From assembly GCA_003482455.1 (NCBI GenBank), contig DMYW01000036.1:71896-134711 (forward strand): a DNA stretch of 62,816 nt. Reading direction: 5' to 3'. Source of the stretch: Rheinheimera sp. Lineage in GTDB: Bacteria > Pseudomonadota > Gammaproteobacteria > Enterobacterales > Alteromonadaceae. The position numbers and the translations under genes were made by a program. Below, one piece after another: positions 8,458 through 17,409 of the stretch. The notes under the pieces were generated by a model. That model had not been told where the DNA came from. It saw only the letters and a list, made by a program, of their open reading frames with translations, and searched no databases. The stretch's first letter is position 1. Every line of letters begins with the position of its first letter.

Positions 8458-9432
8458 ATGAACGAGCAAGCAATTGCACAATGGCTGGCACAGCTGCATA
8501 CAGATGGAGTTCATCTCGATCTGTCGCAGCTGTTGCGCTATCAGCACCAAACACATTTCCTTGATCTAGCGCCGAAACAGACCATCCAAAGCAAGTTGGC
8601 GGGTACTTATTTGGCGCGCAGTAAAGGCCGCGGTATGGAGTTTGATGAAGTACGGCATTACCAAAATGGCGATGACGTGCGCACCATCGACTGGCGCGTG
8701 ACCGCGCGTACCGGCAAAGTTCACACCAAACTGTTTCGCGAAGAAAAAGAGCGGCCAGTATTCGTACTCACTGATTTGAGCGAGACCATGCAAATGGGCT
8801 CGCAGTTGTTGTTTAAATCGGTGCAAGCGGCGCATTTAGCCGCACTGATTGGTTGGCATGCGCGGGAGCGTGGTGACAAGTTTGGCGGCGTAGTATTTAA
8901 CCAGCAAACCATTCGCGAGCTCAAACCTGCGGCAAGGCACACCGGCGTGCTGCGCTATCTGCAGCAACTGCAGCTACTCTGTCAATCAGCGGACAGCAGC
9001 GGTTCGTCTGTAACGTTGGCCGACGCACTGGCGCAACTACGGCAACTGTGTCGGCCAGGTAGTTTGTTATATGTGATTAGCGATTTTCAACAAACCAACG
9101 AGTTGTGCTGGAAACATCTGCAAGCCATTCGCGCACACAATGAAATTCGCCTGTGTCACATTGTGGATCCACTTGACTTGAAACTGCCGACGCATGCTGA
9201 CCCACTGGTCGCTGTAAAAGATTCCCGCGGCGCGGTGGACGTTGATTTAGCCGACGCTCAGCTGCATGTTCGATATGCAGAGCTACAAGACGAAAAGCAA
9301 CAATCTTTGCTAAGCCATTGCCGAGGCATGGGGCTGTCGTTATTAAGCATCAGCACAGCGCAACCATTGGCCGAGCAATTTCGTCAACACCACACCGGAT
9401 ATACAGAAGGAGCCGTCGATGGCCGTCGATGA
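8458..9432 (+). CDS. DUF58 domain protein
   Basis: Cytoplasmic 324-aa protein with the DUF58 hallmark DDVRTIDWRVTARTGKVHTKLF at about 78-100. A VWA-like fold follows (VLTDLSETMQMGSQ), in which the MIDAS-type motif reads D-L-S. DUF58 proteins nearly always follow moxR. The start is ATG 19 nt after the moxR stop with only a weak ribosome-binding site, suggesting coupling. Its 3' end overlaps the next gene by 14 nt. Confidence 0.88.
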   Translation: MNEQAIAQWLAQLHTDGVHLDLSQLLRYQHQTHFLDLAPKQTIQSKLAGTYLARSKGRGMEFDEVRHYQNGDDVRTIDWRVTARTGKVHTKLFREEKERPVFVLTDLSETMQMGSQLLFKSVQAAHLAALIGWHARERGDKFGGVVFNQQTIRELKPAARHTGVLRYLQQLQLLCQSADSSGSSVTLADALAQLRQLCRPGSLLYVISDFQQTNELCWKHLQAIRAHNEIRLCHIVDPLDLKLPTHADPLVAVKDSRGAVDVDLADAQLHVRYAELQDEKQQSLLSHCRGMGLSLLSISTAQPLAEQFRQHHTGYTEGAVDGRR

Positions 9433-9886
9433 TCCACTCGCCACACTTGCGGATATCCAAGAGCCGGCCATTGATGCCTTATGGTTCGAACGACCACTGG
9501 TGTGGCTGGCCTTGTTACTGCTGCTGGTGCTAGTCGTCTATGCCGTACTGAAACGTTACCAACAGTTTCAGCAACAAGCACCACGGCGCGAAGCACTGGC
9601 ATTGCTACAACGCTTACCAGCGCAATGCACTGCCAGTGAATTGACCGAGATCTTAAAACGTTATCTAAAAGCGCGGCAGCTACCGGTGACCTTGTTAAGT
9701 GCCACACCGAGCGAGTTGCAACGTTTTCTCGAGCACAACAGTCGAGGCAGCGCTGAAGACATTCGCTGGCCGGATTTAATGGCTTTGCACTATCAACGCG
9801 ACGTTGACGCAGCACAATTGCAGAGTTATCGCCAAAGCTTGGCACGCTGGCTGTCGCATCATCCGTGGGTATTGACCTTACCATGA
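9419..9886 (+). CDS. DUF4381 membrane protein
   Basis: A 155-aa protein with one membrane helix at about residues 24-42 (WLALLLLLVLVVYAVL), followed by a basic cytoplasmic alpha-helical region typical of DUF4381. An AAGGAG ribosome-binding site precedes the ATG, which lies inside the end of the DUF58 gene. In this operon class it is a constant but uncharacterised member between DUF58 and the first VWA protein. Its stop overlaps the next start as ATGA. Confidence 0.85.
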   Translation: MAVDDPLATLADIQEPAIDALWFERPLVWLALLLLLVLVVYAVLKRYQQFQQQAPRREALALLQRLPAQCTASELTEILKRYLKARQLPVTLLSATPSELQRFLEHNSRGSAEDIRWPDLMALHYQRDVDAAQLQSYRQSLARWLSHHPWVLTLP

Positions 9887-10857
9887 TTGAATTTAGTTAT
9901 CCGTGGCTGTTTCTGGCCTTGTTGTTGCCCCTGCTCCTAACGAGCAAACAAAGCAGTGGCGCTGCGCTATCGTTCGCCGCCTTGGCTGTGGTCGCGCGTG
10001 AATCGACCCAACCTAACAAATCGCGTTTTCGTAATCATTCGTGGTGGTTTTGGGGCTTTTGGGTATTAGTGGTTATCGCCGCCACCGGCCCTAAATACAT
10101 GGGTGAGCCGGAGGCTCTGCCGCAACAAGGCCGAGATTTAATGATGGCCATCGACTTGTCAGGTTCGATGAATAACATGGACATGGAAATCGAGCACAAA
10201 CAGGTCAATCGGATCGATGCAGTCAAGTATGTGGTCACCGATTTTATCGCCCGTCGCCAAGGCGATCGTTTAGGGCTCATTTTGTTCGCCGATGCAGCTT
10301 ATCAACAAACACCGCTAACCTTTGATCTGAAAACCGTACAAACCATGCTCAATGAAGCTGAATTGGGGTTAGTCGGTCAACGCACCGCGATCGGCGAAGC
10401 CATTGGTTTAGCCGTGAAACGCTTTAACAATCTTGAAAGCTCAAATAAGGTGCTTGTTTTGCTGTCAGACGGTGCCAACACAGTCAATACCGTGCCTCCG
10501 CTAGAAGCTTTAAAGTTAGCCAAAGCGGCTGGAGTGCGGATTTATAGTATCGGTCTTGGCAGTGATCAACCGCAGCAAGACGCCTTTGGCTTACTGACAT
10601 TGACACCAACCAGTGATCTGGACGAACAACTGTTGCAACAATTGGCCACAGAAACTGGCGGTCGTTATTTCCGAGCTCGAGATCTGCAGCAGTTGCAAGA
10701 AATCTATCAACTCCTCGACCAATTAGAACCGATTGAACGTGACAAATTAACCGTGCGTCCCCAACAAAGCTTATTGCATTACCCATTGATGCTGGCGTTG
10801 TTATTGTTGATGCTTCGCATGGCGCTGTTATGGCGGAGAGTACAAAATGCCGTTTGA
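9883..10857 (+). CDS. batA: VWA-domain membrane protein, BatA-like
   Basis: A 324-aa inner-membrane protein: N-terminal helix (WLFLALLLPLLLTS), second helix about 50-68 (WWFWGFWVLVVIAATGP), then a VWA domain with intact MIDAS DLSGSMNN and LLSDGANTV, and a C-terminal helix near 295-315. The two N-terminal helices plus a C-terminal anchor match BatA-type proteins. The ATG at 9883 is chosen over an upstream in-frame GTG because it forms an ATGA overlap with the DUF4381 stop. It is a probable metal-dependent ligand-binding partner of the MoxR ATPase. Confidence 0.88.
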   Translation: MIEFSYPWLFLALLLPLLLTSKQSSGAALSFAALAVVARESTQPNKSRFRNHSWWFWGFWVLVVIAATGPKYMGEPEALPQQGRDLMMAIDLSGSMNNMDMEIEHKQVNRIDAVKYVVTDFIARRQGDRLGLILFADAAYQQTPLTFDLKTVQTMLNEAELGLVGQRTAIGEAIGLAVKRFNNLESSNKVLVLLSDGANTVNTVPPLEALKLAKAAGVRIYSIGLGSDQPQQDAFGLLTLTPTSDLDEQLLQQLATETGGRYFRARDLQQLQEIYQLLDQLEPIERDKLTVRPQQSLLHYPLMLALLLLMLRMALLWRRVQNAV

Positions 10858-12718
10858 ATTGCATTGGTTGCGCATTGAATGGCTATGGGCGTTGCCACTT
10901 GCCGCCCTGTTGCCTTGGTTGTGTCGTCATATCACACTGCGGCCAAAAGGATGGGAGCAATTAATTGCCAATCATTTATTAAAAGCGCTGGCGATTGAGC
11001 AAACCACCAAACAGCACGCATGGCGCTGGCTGTTTGGCGTTTTGTTGTTCGTGTTGATCGTGGCATTGGCTGGACCCAGCTGGCAACGCCTACCACAACC
11101 CGCATTTAACTTAAAACGCGGCACTGTAGTGTTGATGGATATGTCCATGTCGATGCATGCCACCGACGTTAAACCGGACCGCTTAGCGCAAGCACGCTTC
11201 AAGGCAATCGACTTTGCGAACCTGCAAGCAGAGGGCGACATGGCGTTGGTCAGTTTTGCGGGAGATGCGTTTGTGATCACACCACTGACGCCGGATCACA
11301 ACAATATCACCTTGATGATCCCAATGCTCAAACCGGAAATCATGCCGGTGCAAGGGTCTGACTTATTAAGCGCCCTAAAAATGGCCGATCAGTTACTGAC
11401 GCAAGCAGGTTACACGCGTGGCGACGTGGTAGCCTTTACCGATGGTTTTCCGTCATCACAAACAACTGTGCTGCGCGATTATGTGGATGATTATCCGCAT
11501 CGCTTATCCATCGTCGCGTTTGGCACCGCTGAAGGCGCTCCAATTAAATTAGAACAAGGCACTTTATTAAAAGACAATCAGGGCTCGATTGTCATTCCAC
11601 GCGTGCCACTGGAACAATTAGAACAACTTGCAACAGTCACCGGCGGCGTATTCACCGAAGCTCGATATGACAAAGTTGACATCGAAACTATCGCCAAACT
11701 CGCGCCGCTCGATCAAGCCAGCGCCAAGCAACGTGACCAACGTTTCCAAGGGGAGCAATGGCAAGATGGCGCTGTCTGGCTATTGTGGTGTGCGTTACCC
11801 TTCATCGCTTGGTGGTTACGCCGCACGCCACTGTTAGTGCTGGTGTTTGTTAGCTTAGTTTCAGTGCAATCACAGCCCGTGCAGGCTGATGAACTGGCCT
11901 CCCCTCAGCCAGCCCCCAGCTCGAATACCGACGCGTCATGGCTTGACGAGGTTGCTAACTTCATCTGGCGGACTCCAGCCGAGCGAGCGCATCAACTGTA
12001 TCAACAAGGCGACTATCAACAGGCGCAACAACGTTTTGACGATCTCACCTGGCAAGGCAATGCGGCCTATCGCAGTGGTGACTATGCGCTTGCCGAACAG
12101 CTTTACCGGCGATCCAACGACCCCGATAGCCGCTATAACTTGGGGAATGCGTTGGCCAAACAACAAAAGTTGCCTGAAGCGCTAGAAGCGTATGAAGCCG
12201 CAAAACAACAACAACCCAATTTACCTGGGGTTGATAGCAACATCGAGTTGATTAAACGCTTGTTACAGCAGAAAAAGCAGCAACAACAGCAGCAATCTGG
12301 CCAGCAGCAATCCGATAAACAACAAGCATCGGAACAAGATCAACAACAATCGCAACAACAAGATCAACAACAAAACTCGCAACAGCAATCATCATCGGAT
12401 CAAGCCAATGGCGAATCAAATCAACAACCTGGCAATGACCAAGATGGCAAAGGCGAGCAGCAACAGCAAAAATCACAGCAGGGCAAACCGCAGCAACAAC
12501 AAGAATTGAAACAAGCGGATGCTGAGCAAAAAGCGCAAAACGTGAAAGCGGTGCGCGAGGCTTGGCCAAATGCCACACCTGAACAAACTCAACAGCTGGA
12601 CGCAATTCTTCGTAAAGTCCAAGACGACCCTTATCAGCTGTTACACAACAAAATGGTGCTTGAATATCAACGCCGTAACGCCCAAGCACCGCAACAAGGA
12701 GACCAACAAGAATGGTAA
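10847..12718 (+). CDS. batB: VWA-TPR membrane protein, BatB/BatC-like fusion with Q-rich tail
   Basis: A 623-aa protein that combines the roles of BatB and BatC. It has N-terminal membrane helices, then a VWA domain with MIDAS DMSMSMHA and AFTDGFPS, another membrane helix (about 310-345), and two to three TPR-like units around 380-465 (AHQLYQQGDYQQAQQRFDDL; NLGNALAKQQKLPEALEAYE). A very Gln-rich low-complexity stretch covers about 470-570. A charged C-terminus follows (EAWPNATPEQTQQLDAILRK). It overlaps batA by 11 nt and batD by 7 nt. The Gln tract is coding and not a DNA repeat array. Confidence 0.88.
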   Translation: MPFELHWLRIEWLWALPLAALLPWLCRHITLRPKGWEQLIANHLLKALAIEQTTKQHAWRWLFGVLLFVLIVALAGPSWQRLPQPAFNLKRGTVVLMDMSMSMHATDVKPDRLAQARFKAIDFANLQAEGDMALVSFAGDAFVITPLTPDHNNITLMIPMLKPEIMPVQGSDLLSALKMADQLLTQAGYTRGDVVAFTDGFPSSQTTVLRDYVDDYPHRLSIVAFGTAEGAPIKLEQGTLLKDNQGSIVIPRVPLEQLEQLATVTGGVFTEARYDKVDIETIAKLAPLDQASAKQRDQRFQGEQWQDGAVWLLWCALPFIAWWLRRTPLLVLVFVSLVSVQSQPVQADELASPQPAPSSNTDASWLDEVANFIWRTPAERAHQLYQQGDYQQAQQRFDDLTWQGNAAYRSGDYALAEQLYRRSNDPDSRYNLGNALAKQQKLPEALEAYEAAKQQQPNLPGVDSNIELIKRLLQQKKQQQQQQSGQQQSDKQQASEQDQQQSQQQDQQQNSQQQSSSDQANGESNQQPGNDQDGKGEQQQQKSQQGKPQQQQELKQADAEQKAQNVKAVREAWPNATPEQTQQLDAILRKVQDDPYQLLHNKMVLEYQRRNAQAPQQGDQQEW

Positions 12719-14355
12719 GGTGGTTGATTGCCGCATTGGTTTATGGTCTGTCGATGACAGTCGCAACTGCGGGTGTATTAAAAGCAACGATCGACAAAAA
12801 CCCGGCAATGCAAGGGGAAATCATTGTATTGCAAGTGCAATATGACGCCAAAGTGTCCGGCGACAGCATCGATTTCTCAAGCTTAACGCAGGACTTTCGT
12901 GTCAATGGGCCTTCGATCCAACAGAGTATGCAAATCTTTGGTGGGCAAAGCAGTCAAACGACCATGTGGAGTTTGTATTTACAGCCCAAGGCGACTGGCA
13001 AATACATAATCCCCGCCTTTAAAATTGGCAATGACAGCAGTGCCCCGATTGACCTTGAAGTGATCCCGGCCACAACAACCGGCACCAATAGCGGCGCCAA
13101 AATATTTGTCGAAGCTCAGTTAGAACCCCGCGAATTGTATGTGCAACAAGTCGGCTACTATTCGCTGAAAATCTACCTGAAAGGTGAATTACAAACCGGT
13201 TCGATCACTGCTCCGACCATCGATGGGGCTACCTTGGCTGTGATTGGTTCCGACATAGATGGTAGCGAAATCGTCAACGGCGAGCGTTTTCATACCATTA
13301 CACGGCGCTACAGCGTGGTGCCGCAACGCAGCGGTGATCTGACAATCGCCAGTGCGACCTTTAATGCGGAAATTCGCGATGAAGATGAAGGATTTTCGAG
13401 CCGCTACGTGCCTGCTCGCGCCATGTCTGCGCAAACAGAGCCAATTCCGTTGCAGGTCAAACCAATTGCTAGCGGTTTAGAAAAACAATGGCTGGTTTCC
13501 AGCATGGTGACGTTGACCGAAGAGTGGTCTGGCGATACCGAAAATGTCGTGCAAGGTGAACCCCTCACCCGCATTGTCAAACTCTCAGCCGTTGATTTGT
13601 ATGATCATCAACTGCCCGATTTAAAACTAGACAGTCCAACGGGTTTAAAGCAATACCCGGAAAAACCGCAAGGTCATACAGTCGAGCGTGATCGCCATTT
13701 GGTCGCACAGAAAATCTTCAGTGTTGCCGTCATTGCTGAATCAGACGGCGAACTGCAGCTACCTGAGATCCAGATCCCTTGGTGGAATAGCAGAACACAT
13801 CAAGCTGAGCTGGCTGTGCTCCCGGCCCGAACACTTAAAGTGGCTGCCAATCCAAACCAAGTGAAAGAACCTGTTGTCACCAACACTCCCCCGACCGCTG
13901 CGGAGCAACCTCACGGCTGGTTTGTGGACTCATGGCAAGTCACCTACAGCACCGTGACGGCGCTGGTGCTGTGTTTAGCAGCACTGTTTTATCCGTTGAG
14001 TCAGTGGTTATCCAGCCAACCAGAAACTGAACCAACAACAGAAACGGATGTACGCTTTAATGAGCGGCGTTTCCAAATGGCTTGCCAAAGTCATGACTTG
14101 ACGACCTGCCAAGCCATGCTATTGCGCTGGGGGCGTCAGTTCATTCATGAGCGGATCCAAGATTTAGCCATGCTAGACAGTCATCTAATCGAAAGTCCGT
14201 TAAAACAACAGCTGCAGCTGCTGCGGTTTCAGCAGTACCAACGCGAACCCAAACCTTGGCAAGGAGATGATTTGTATGCTGCGTTTAAACAGTATCGTCA
14301 TCCAAATAGCTCCATTAATGCCGCGTCCCTGCCGTCTTTATACCCGCCTAACTAA
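12712..14355 (+). CDS. batD: BatD family protein
   Basis: A 547-aa envelope protein: signal peptide (LIAALVYGLSMTVATAG), a large periplasmic beta-rich BatD region, then one membrane helix at about 410-432 and a cytoplasmic tail. BatD terminates this operon class. An AAGGAG site precedes the ATG, which overlaps the batB stop. The original name (Bacteroides aerotolerance) need not describe its job here. A strong hairpin without a U-tract follows the stop. Confidence 0.87.
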   Translation: MVRWLIAALVYGLSMTVATAGVLKATIDKNPAMQGEIIVLQVQYDAKVSGDSIDFSSLTQDFRVNGPSIQQSMQIFGGQSSQTTMWSLYLQPKATGKYIIPAFKIGNDSSAPIDLEVIPATTTGTNSGAKIFVEAQLEPRELYVQQVGYYSLKIYLKGELQTGSITAPTIDGATLAVIGSDIDGSEIVNGERFHTITRRYSVVPQRSGDLTIASATFNAEIRDEDEGFSSRYVPARAMSAQTEPIPLQVKPIASGLEKQWLVSSMVTLTEEWSGDTENVVQGEPLTRIVKLSAVDLYDHQLPDLKLDSPTGLKQYPEKPQGHTVERDRHLVAQKIFSVAVIAESDGELQLPEIQIPWWNSRTHQAELAVLPARTLKVAANPNQVKEPVVTNTPPTAAEQPHGWFVDSWQVTYSTVTALVLCLAALFYPLSQWLSSQPETEPTTETDVRFNERRFQMACQSHDLTTCQAMLLRWGRQFIHERIQDLAMLDSHLIESPLKQQLQLLRFQQYQREPKPWQGDDLYAAFKQYRHPNSSINAASLPSLYPPN

Positions 14356-14365
14356 TTTTTTTAGT

Positions 14366-14390
14366 AAGTGCTGAAAGTTTTTCAGCACTT
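14366..14390 (+). terminator. 11-bp hairpin between batD and the ECF sigma gene
   Basis: The stem AAGTGCTGAAA pairs with its exact complement around a GTT loop. It is followed by TCCC rather than a U-run, so it may be a partial terminator, an RNA 3'-end stabiliser, or part of the sigma gene leader. Confidence 0.5.
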
Positions 14391-14427
14391 TCCCGCTCTA
14401 TGCTTACGAGAGTTTTTGGAGTGAGTT

Positions 14428-14940
14428 ATGCAGAGCGCATCCCAACGGTTTGAATGGTTAGTGCGAACCTTTAGCAACGATTTATTTCGTTACGCTTACT
14501 GGTTATGCCAACAGCGCGTGGTTGCTGAAGATTTGGTACAAGAAACTATGCTGCGGGCATGGAAAAACTTGGATAGCTTGCAAGATTTTTCAGCAGCACG
14601 CAGTTGGTTGTTGACCATTTTGCGTCATGAAAACGCGCGGCGCTTCGAACGCAAACAATTTGATTATGCGGATCAAGATCCCGATGAAGGTGTCGCCATT
14701 CAACCCAGCTTAGAAGACCAGCTACATCAACAACAGCTGCAACAATTGCTATTTAAGTTACCCATCGACTATCGCGAGCCGCTGGTGTTGCAGCTGCTGT
14801 TTGGTATGTCAGGTGATGAAATTTCTACCACGTTAAATTTGAATCTCAATACTGTGAACACCCGTCTATTTCGTGCCAGAGCCCAGCTTAAACAACTGTT
14901 AGAACCTACAACGTCAACACAAGGAGTTCAGCATGGATGA
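14428..14940 (+). CDS. ECF (RpoE-like) sigma-70 family factor
   Basis: A 170-aa sigma factor with region 2 (FRYAYWLCQQRVVAEDLVQETMLRAWKN) and region 4 (LPIDYREPLVLQLLFGMSGDEISTTLNLNLNTVNTRLFRARAQLK), lacking regions 1 and 3 as ECF factors do. GGAG precedes the ATG. Its stop overlaps the start of a DUF3379 gene, the usual position of the cognate anti-sigma. The promoters it serves are not identifiable here; many ECF factors transcribe their own operon. Confidence 0.93.
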   Translation: MQSASQRFEWLVRTFSNDLFRYAYWLCQQRVVAEDLVQETMLRAWKNLDSLQDFSAARSWLLTILRHENARRFERKQFDYADQDPDEGVAIQPSLEDQLHQQQLQQLLFKLPIDYREPLVLQLLFGMSGDEISTTLNLNLNTVNTRLFRARAQLKQLLEPTTSTQGVQHG

Positions 14941-15631
14941 GTTATCTGTACGCCGTGCCTTGTACACGGACCCGCAACAATTAACGCCGGAAACACTTTC
15001 GGCTATTGAGGCGGACCCTATGCTGACGCAGCTACGCACCGATCTGCTGCACCTTGATGCTGATTTACAGCAGAGCATGCAAATCAACGTCCCATCAGAC
15101 TTGCAGCAAAGGCTTTTAGCGATCCCTACTGAGCAACCAGTTCAGACAACTAAGCCGCGTCGCTCGGCTTGGTTGGTCGCAGCGTCCATAAGTATGCTGG
15201 CATTAGGTTTTTGGTTGTGGCAGGTGCCATCGGCAAATCACGTGGGTGAACAAGCGCTGGCGCATGTCTATCATGAACCCGCGGCTCTTAACGCCTCGAC
15301 TCCAGTAGACGCAGCGGAACTTAACGTTTTGTTAGACGACTTGCACGCGACTTGGCGCAATCAACAGGTCCAAGTTACCTACGCTCGTTATTGTCATTTT
15401 GATGGTTTAACGTCTCTTCACCTTGTTGTGACGGTCGATGGCCAGCCGGTGACCTTGTTTGTATTACCTGCGCACCATTCGTTGAAAGCGAGCCCGCGGT
15501 TTGCAGATCAACGGTTTGTTGGCGAAAGCCTGCAAATGGCTGGACGAGATATAGTGTTGGTGGCAGAAAACGCCGCATTACTACCAAAAGCGCAACAAAT
15601 GTTAATGGAAAGCATCCAATTTACTAGCTAA
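14933..15631 (+). CDS. DUF3379 membrane protein, probable anti-sigma factor
   Basis: A 232-aa protein with a cytoplasmic N-terminal part (MDELSVRRALYTDPQQL...), a single membrane helix at about residues 83-98 (AWLVAASISMLALGFWLW) and a periplasmic C-terminal domain. This is the DUF3379 layout, found next to ECF sigma genes. AAGGAG precedes its ATG and it overlaps the sigma gene by 8 nt, so translation is coupled. Sequestering the sigma factor is inferred from family context and topology. Confidence 0.82.
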   Translation: MDELSVRRALYTDPQQLTPETLSAIEADPMLTQLRTDLLHLDADLQQSMQINVPSDLQQRLLAIPTEQPVQTTKPRRSAWLVAASISMLALGFWLWQVPSANHVGEQALAHVYHEPAALNASTPVDAAELNVLLDDLHATWRNQQVQVTYARYCHFDGLTSLHLVVTVDGQPVTLFVLPAHHSLKASPRFADQRFVGESLQMAGRDIVLVAENAALLPKAQQMLMESIQFTS

Positions 15632-15787
15632 CCGCGATTGGTAGCTGGAAATTGGTTGCTGGCAGAAAACCGCTAGCCTATGGGGCCGTTCGTTGTTAGC
15701 ATGCCGCAACGCCATTTTTGATAGAGGCGTCGGATCTACTCATTAGATCACGAACAATTAACATCACGTCGACCTCGAGGAAACATT

Positions 15788-17272
15788 TTGGAAACGGGAA
15801 CCATTCTTGCGCTGACGATCTATTTCGTCGCTATGCTCGGTATCGGCCTTTACGCCTATCGCCAATCGACCAGTAATTTATCGGAATACATGCTAGGCGG
15901 CCGACAATTAGGCCCCGGCATCACAGCCCTGTCTGCCGGCGCGTCGGACATGAGTGGATGGTTGCTGATGGGGTTACCCGGCGCACTGTATGTCGCTGGT
16001 ATCTCTCAAGTCTGGATGGCTATTGGTCTGATCCTGGGTGCTTGGGCAAATTACTTGTTCTTAGCGCCGCGTTTTCGGGTGTACACCGAAGTCGCCAATG
16101 ACTCCATCACCTTACCTGACTATTTTGAGCATCGTTTTGCTGACCATACCCGGTTATTGCGGTTAATTTCTGCAGTCGTGATTGTGGTTTTTTTCACGAT
16201 TTACACCGCCTCAGGCGTGGTCGCCGGTGGTAAGTTGTTTGAGACCGTCTTCCAATTGGACTACCAATACGGACTGTTGCTAACTGTGAGCGTGGTGATT
16301 CTTTACACCCTGCTCGGCGGCTTTCTTGCTGTCTCGATGACGGATTTTGTGCAAGGCATCATTATGTTTTTAGCCTTGTGTATTGTGCCATTGGTCACCT
16401 TGAATGTAGTCGGTGGTATTGCACCGGTGCTGGATACGGTTCAATCGATTAATCCTAAACACCTAGATTTATTTAACGGCACAACCGCCATTGGCATTGT
16501 GTCTCTGATGGCGTGGGGTTTGGGCTATTTTGGACAGCCGCATATTATTGTTCGCTTTATGGCGATCCGCTCGGTGAAAGACTTCCCGGTCGCACGCCGT
16601 GTCGGCATGAGTTGGATGATCATTTCGTTGCTAGGCGCTATTTTGACCGGCTTTATCGGCATCGCCTTTATCAAACAAACTGGCACTGAGTTAAAGGACC
16701 CAGAAACGATTTTTATCTTGTTATCACAAGTCTTGTTCCATCCATTTATTACAGGCTTTTTGCTGGCAGCATTACTCGCGGCAGTAATGAGTACAATCTC
16801 AAGCCAGCTGTTGGTGACCTCTAGTGCATTAGTGCAAGATTTCTACAAAACGTTTCTGAACAAAACTGCATCTGACCGACACTTAGTGTTAATGGGGCGA
16901 GGTGCCGTGTTGGCAGTGGCGATTGTTGCGATTGTCATTGCCTTAGACCGCAGCAGCAGCATTTTGAGCTTGGTGGCTAATGCGTGGGCTGGTTTTGGTG
17001 CTGCATTTGGACCAGTCATTTTAATCAGTCTGTATTGGCGTCGGATGACGTTGTGGGGAGCACTGGCGGGAATGCTGGCTGGTTCTATGACAGTTCTGGC
17101 GTGGGTTTATGGTCCCTGGACTATGGATGGTGTGGCACTTAACGATTGGTTGTATTCGATGGTACCTGGGGTTATTGCCTCCGCCTTAGCCGTGTGGCTG
17201 GTCAGTTTAATGACAAAACAACCGTCAGAAGCGGTACTACAGCAATTCCAAACGATGGAAGAACAACTTTAA
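15788..17272 (+). CDS. putP: PutP, sodium/proline symporter
   Basis: A 494-aa SSS-family transporter, the usual PutP length, with about 13 membrane helices. Near the N-terminus, YMLGGRQLGPGITALSAGASDMSGWLLMG is the PutP sodium/proline-binding signature. Later segments (GFLLAALLAAVMSTISSQLLVTSSALVQDFY) match the family. It imports proline with Na+ for nutrition or osmoprotection. Start is TTG at 15788 with GAGGA 7 nt upstream. No putA adjoins, so it appears monocistronic and ends at a strong terminator. Confidence 0.93.
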   Translation: METGTILALTIYFVAMLGIGLYAYRQSTSNLSEYMLGGRQLGPGITALSAGASDMSGWLLMGLPGALYVAGISQVWMAIGLILGAWANYLFLAPRFRVYTEVANDSITLPDYFEHRFADHTRLLRLISAVVIVVFFTIYTASGVVAGGKLFETVFQLDYQYGLLLTVSVVILYTLLGGFLAVSMTDFVQGIIMFLALCIVPLVTLNVVGGIAPVLDTVQSINPKHLDLFNGTTAIGIVSLMAWGLGYFGQPHIIVRFMAIRSVKDFPVARRVGMSWMIISLLGAILTGFIGIAFIKQTGTELKDPETIFILLSQVLFHPFITGFLLAALLAAVMSTISSQLLVTSSALVQDFYKTFLNKTASDRHLVLMGRGAVLAVAIVAIVIALDRSSSILSLVANAWAGFGAAFGPVILISLYWRRMTLWGALAGMLAGSMTVLAWVYGPWTMDGVALNDWLYSMVPGVIASALAVWLVSLMTKQPSEAVLQQFQTMEEQL

Positions 17273-17298
17273 TTCGATTGATATTCAATAAGTTAAGT

Positions 17299-17332
17299 AA
17301 AGAATGGGAGCCCTAAAGCTCCCATTCTTTTT
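17299..17332 (+). terminator. Rho-independent terminator after putP
   Basis: A 13-bp perfect stem, AAAGAATGGGAGC with its complement around a 6-nt CCTAAA loop, followed by a T-run. Confidence 0.92.
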
Positions 17333-17409
17333 GGCGAACAAATTTTATTAGCCAGATTGGGGCGTTCTTTGCTACATTGCAAATAAGAAGATGTTTTGGA
17401 TGTTAGTCA

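Noticed and set aside
12270..12500. CAA/CAG-rich repetitive stretch resembling a repeat array
   Set aside because: It is in frame within the VWA-TPR gene and encodes a Gln-rich linker typical of BatB/BatC-like proteins; there is no repeat-spacer regularity.
15732..15748. GATCTA/TAGATC inverted repeat upstream of putP
   Set aside because: Only 6-bp arms and no independent support; expected by chance at this scale.
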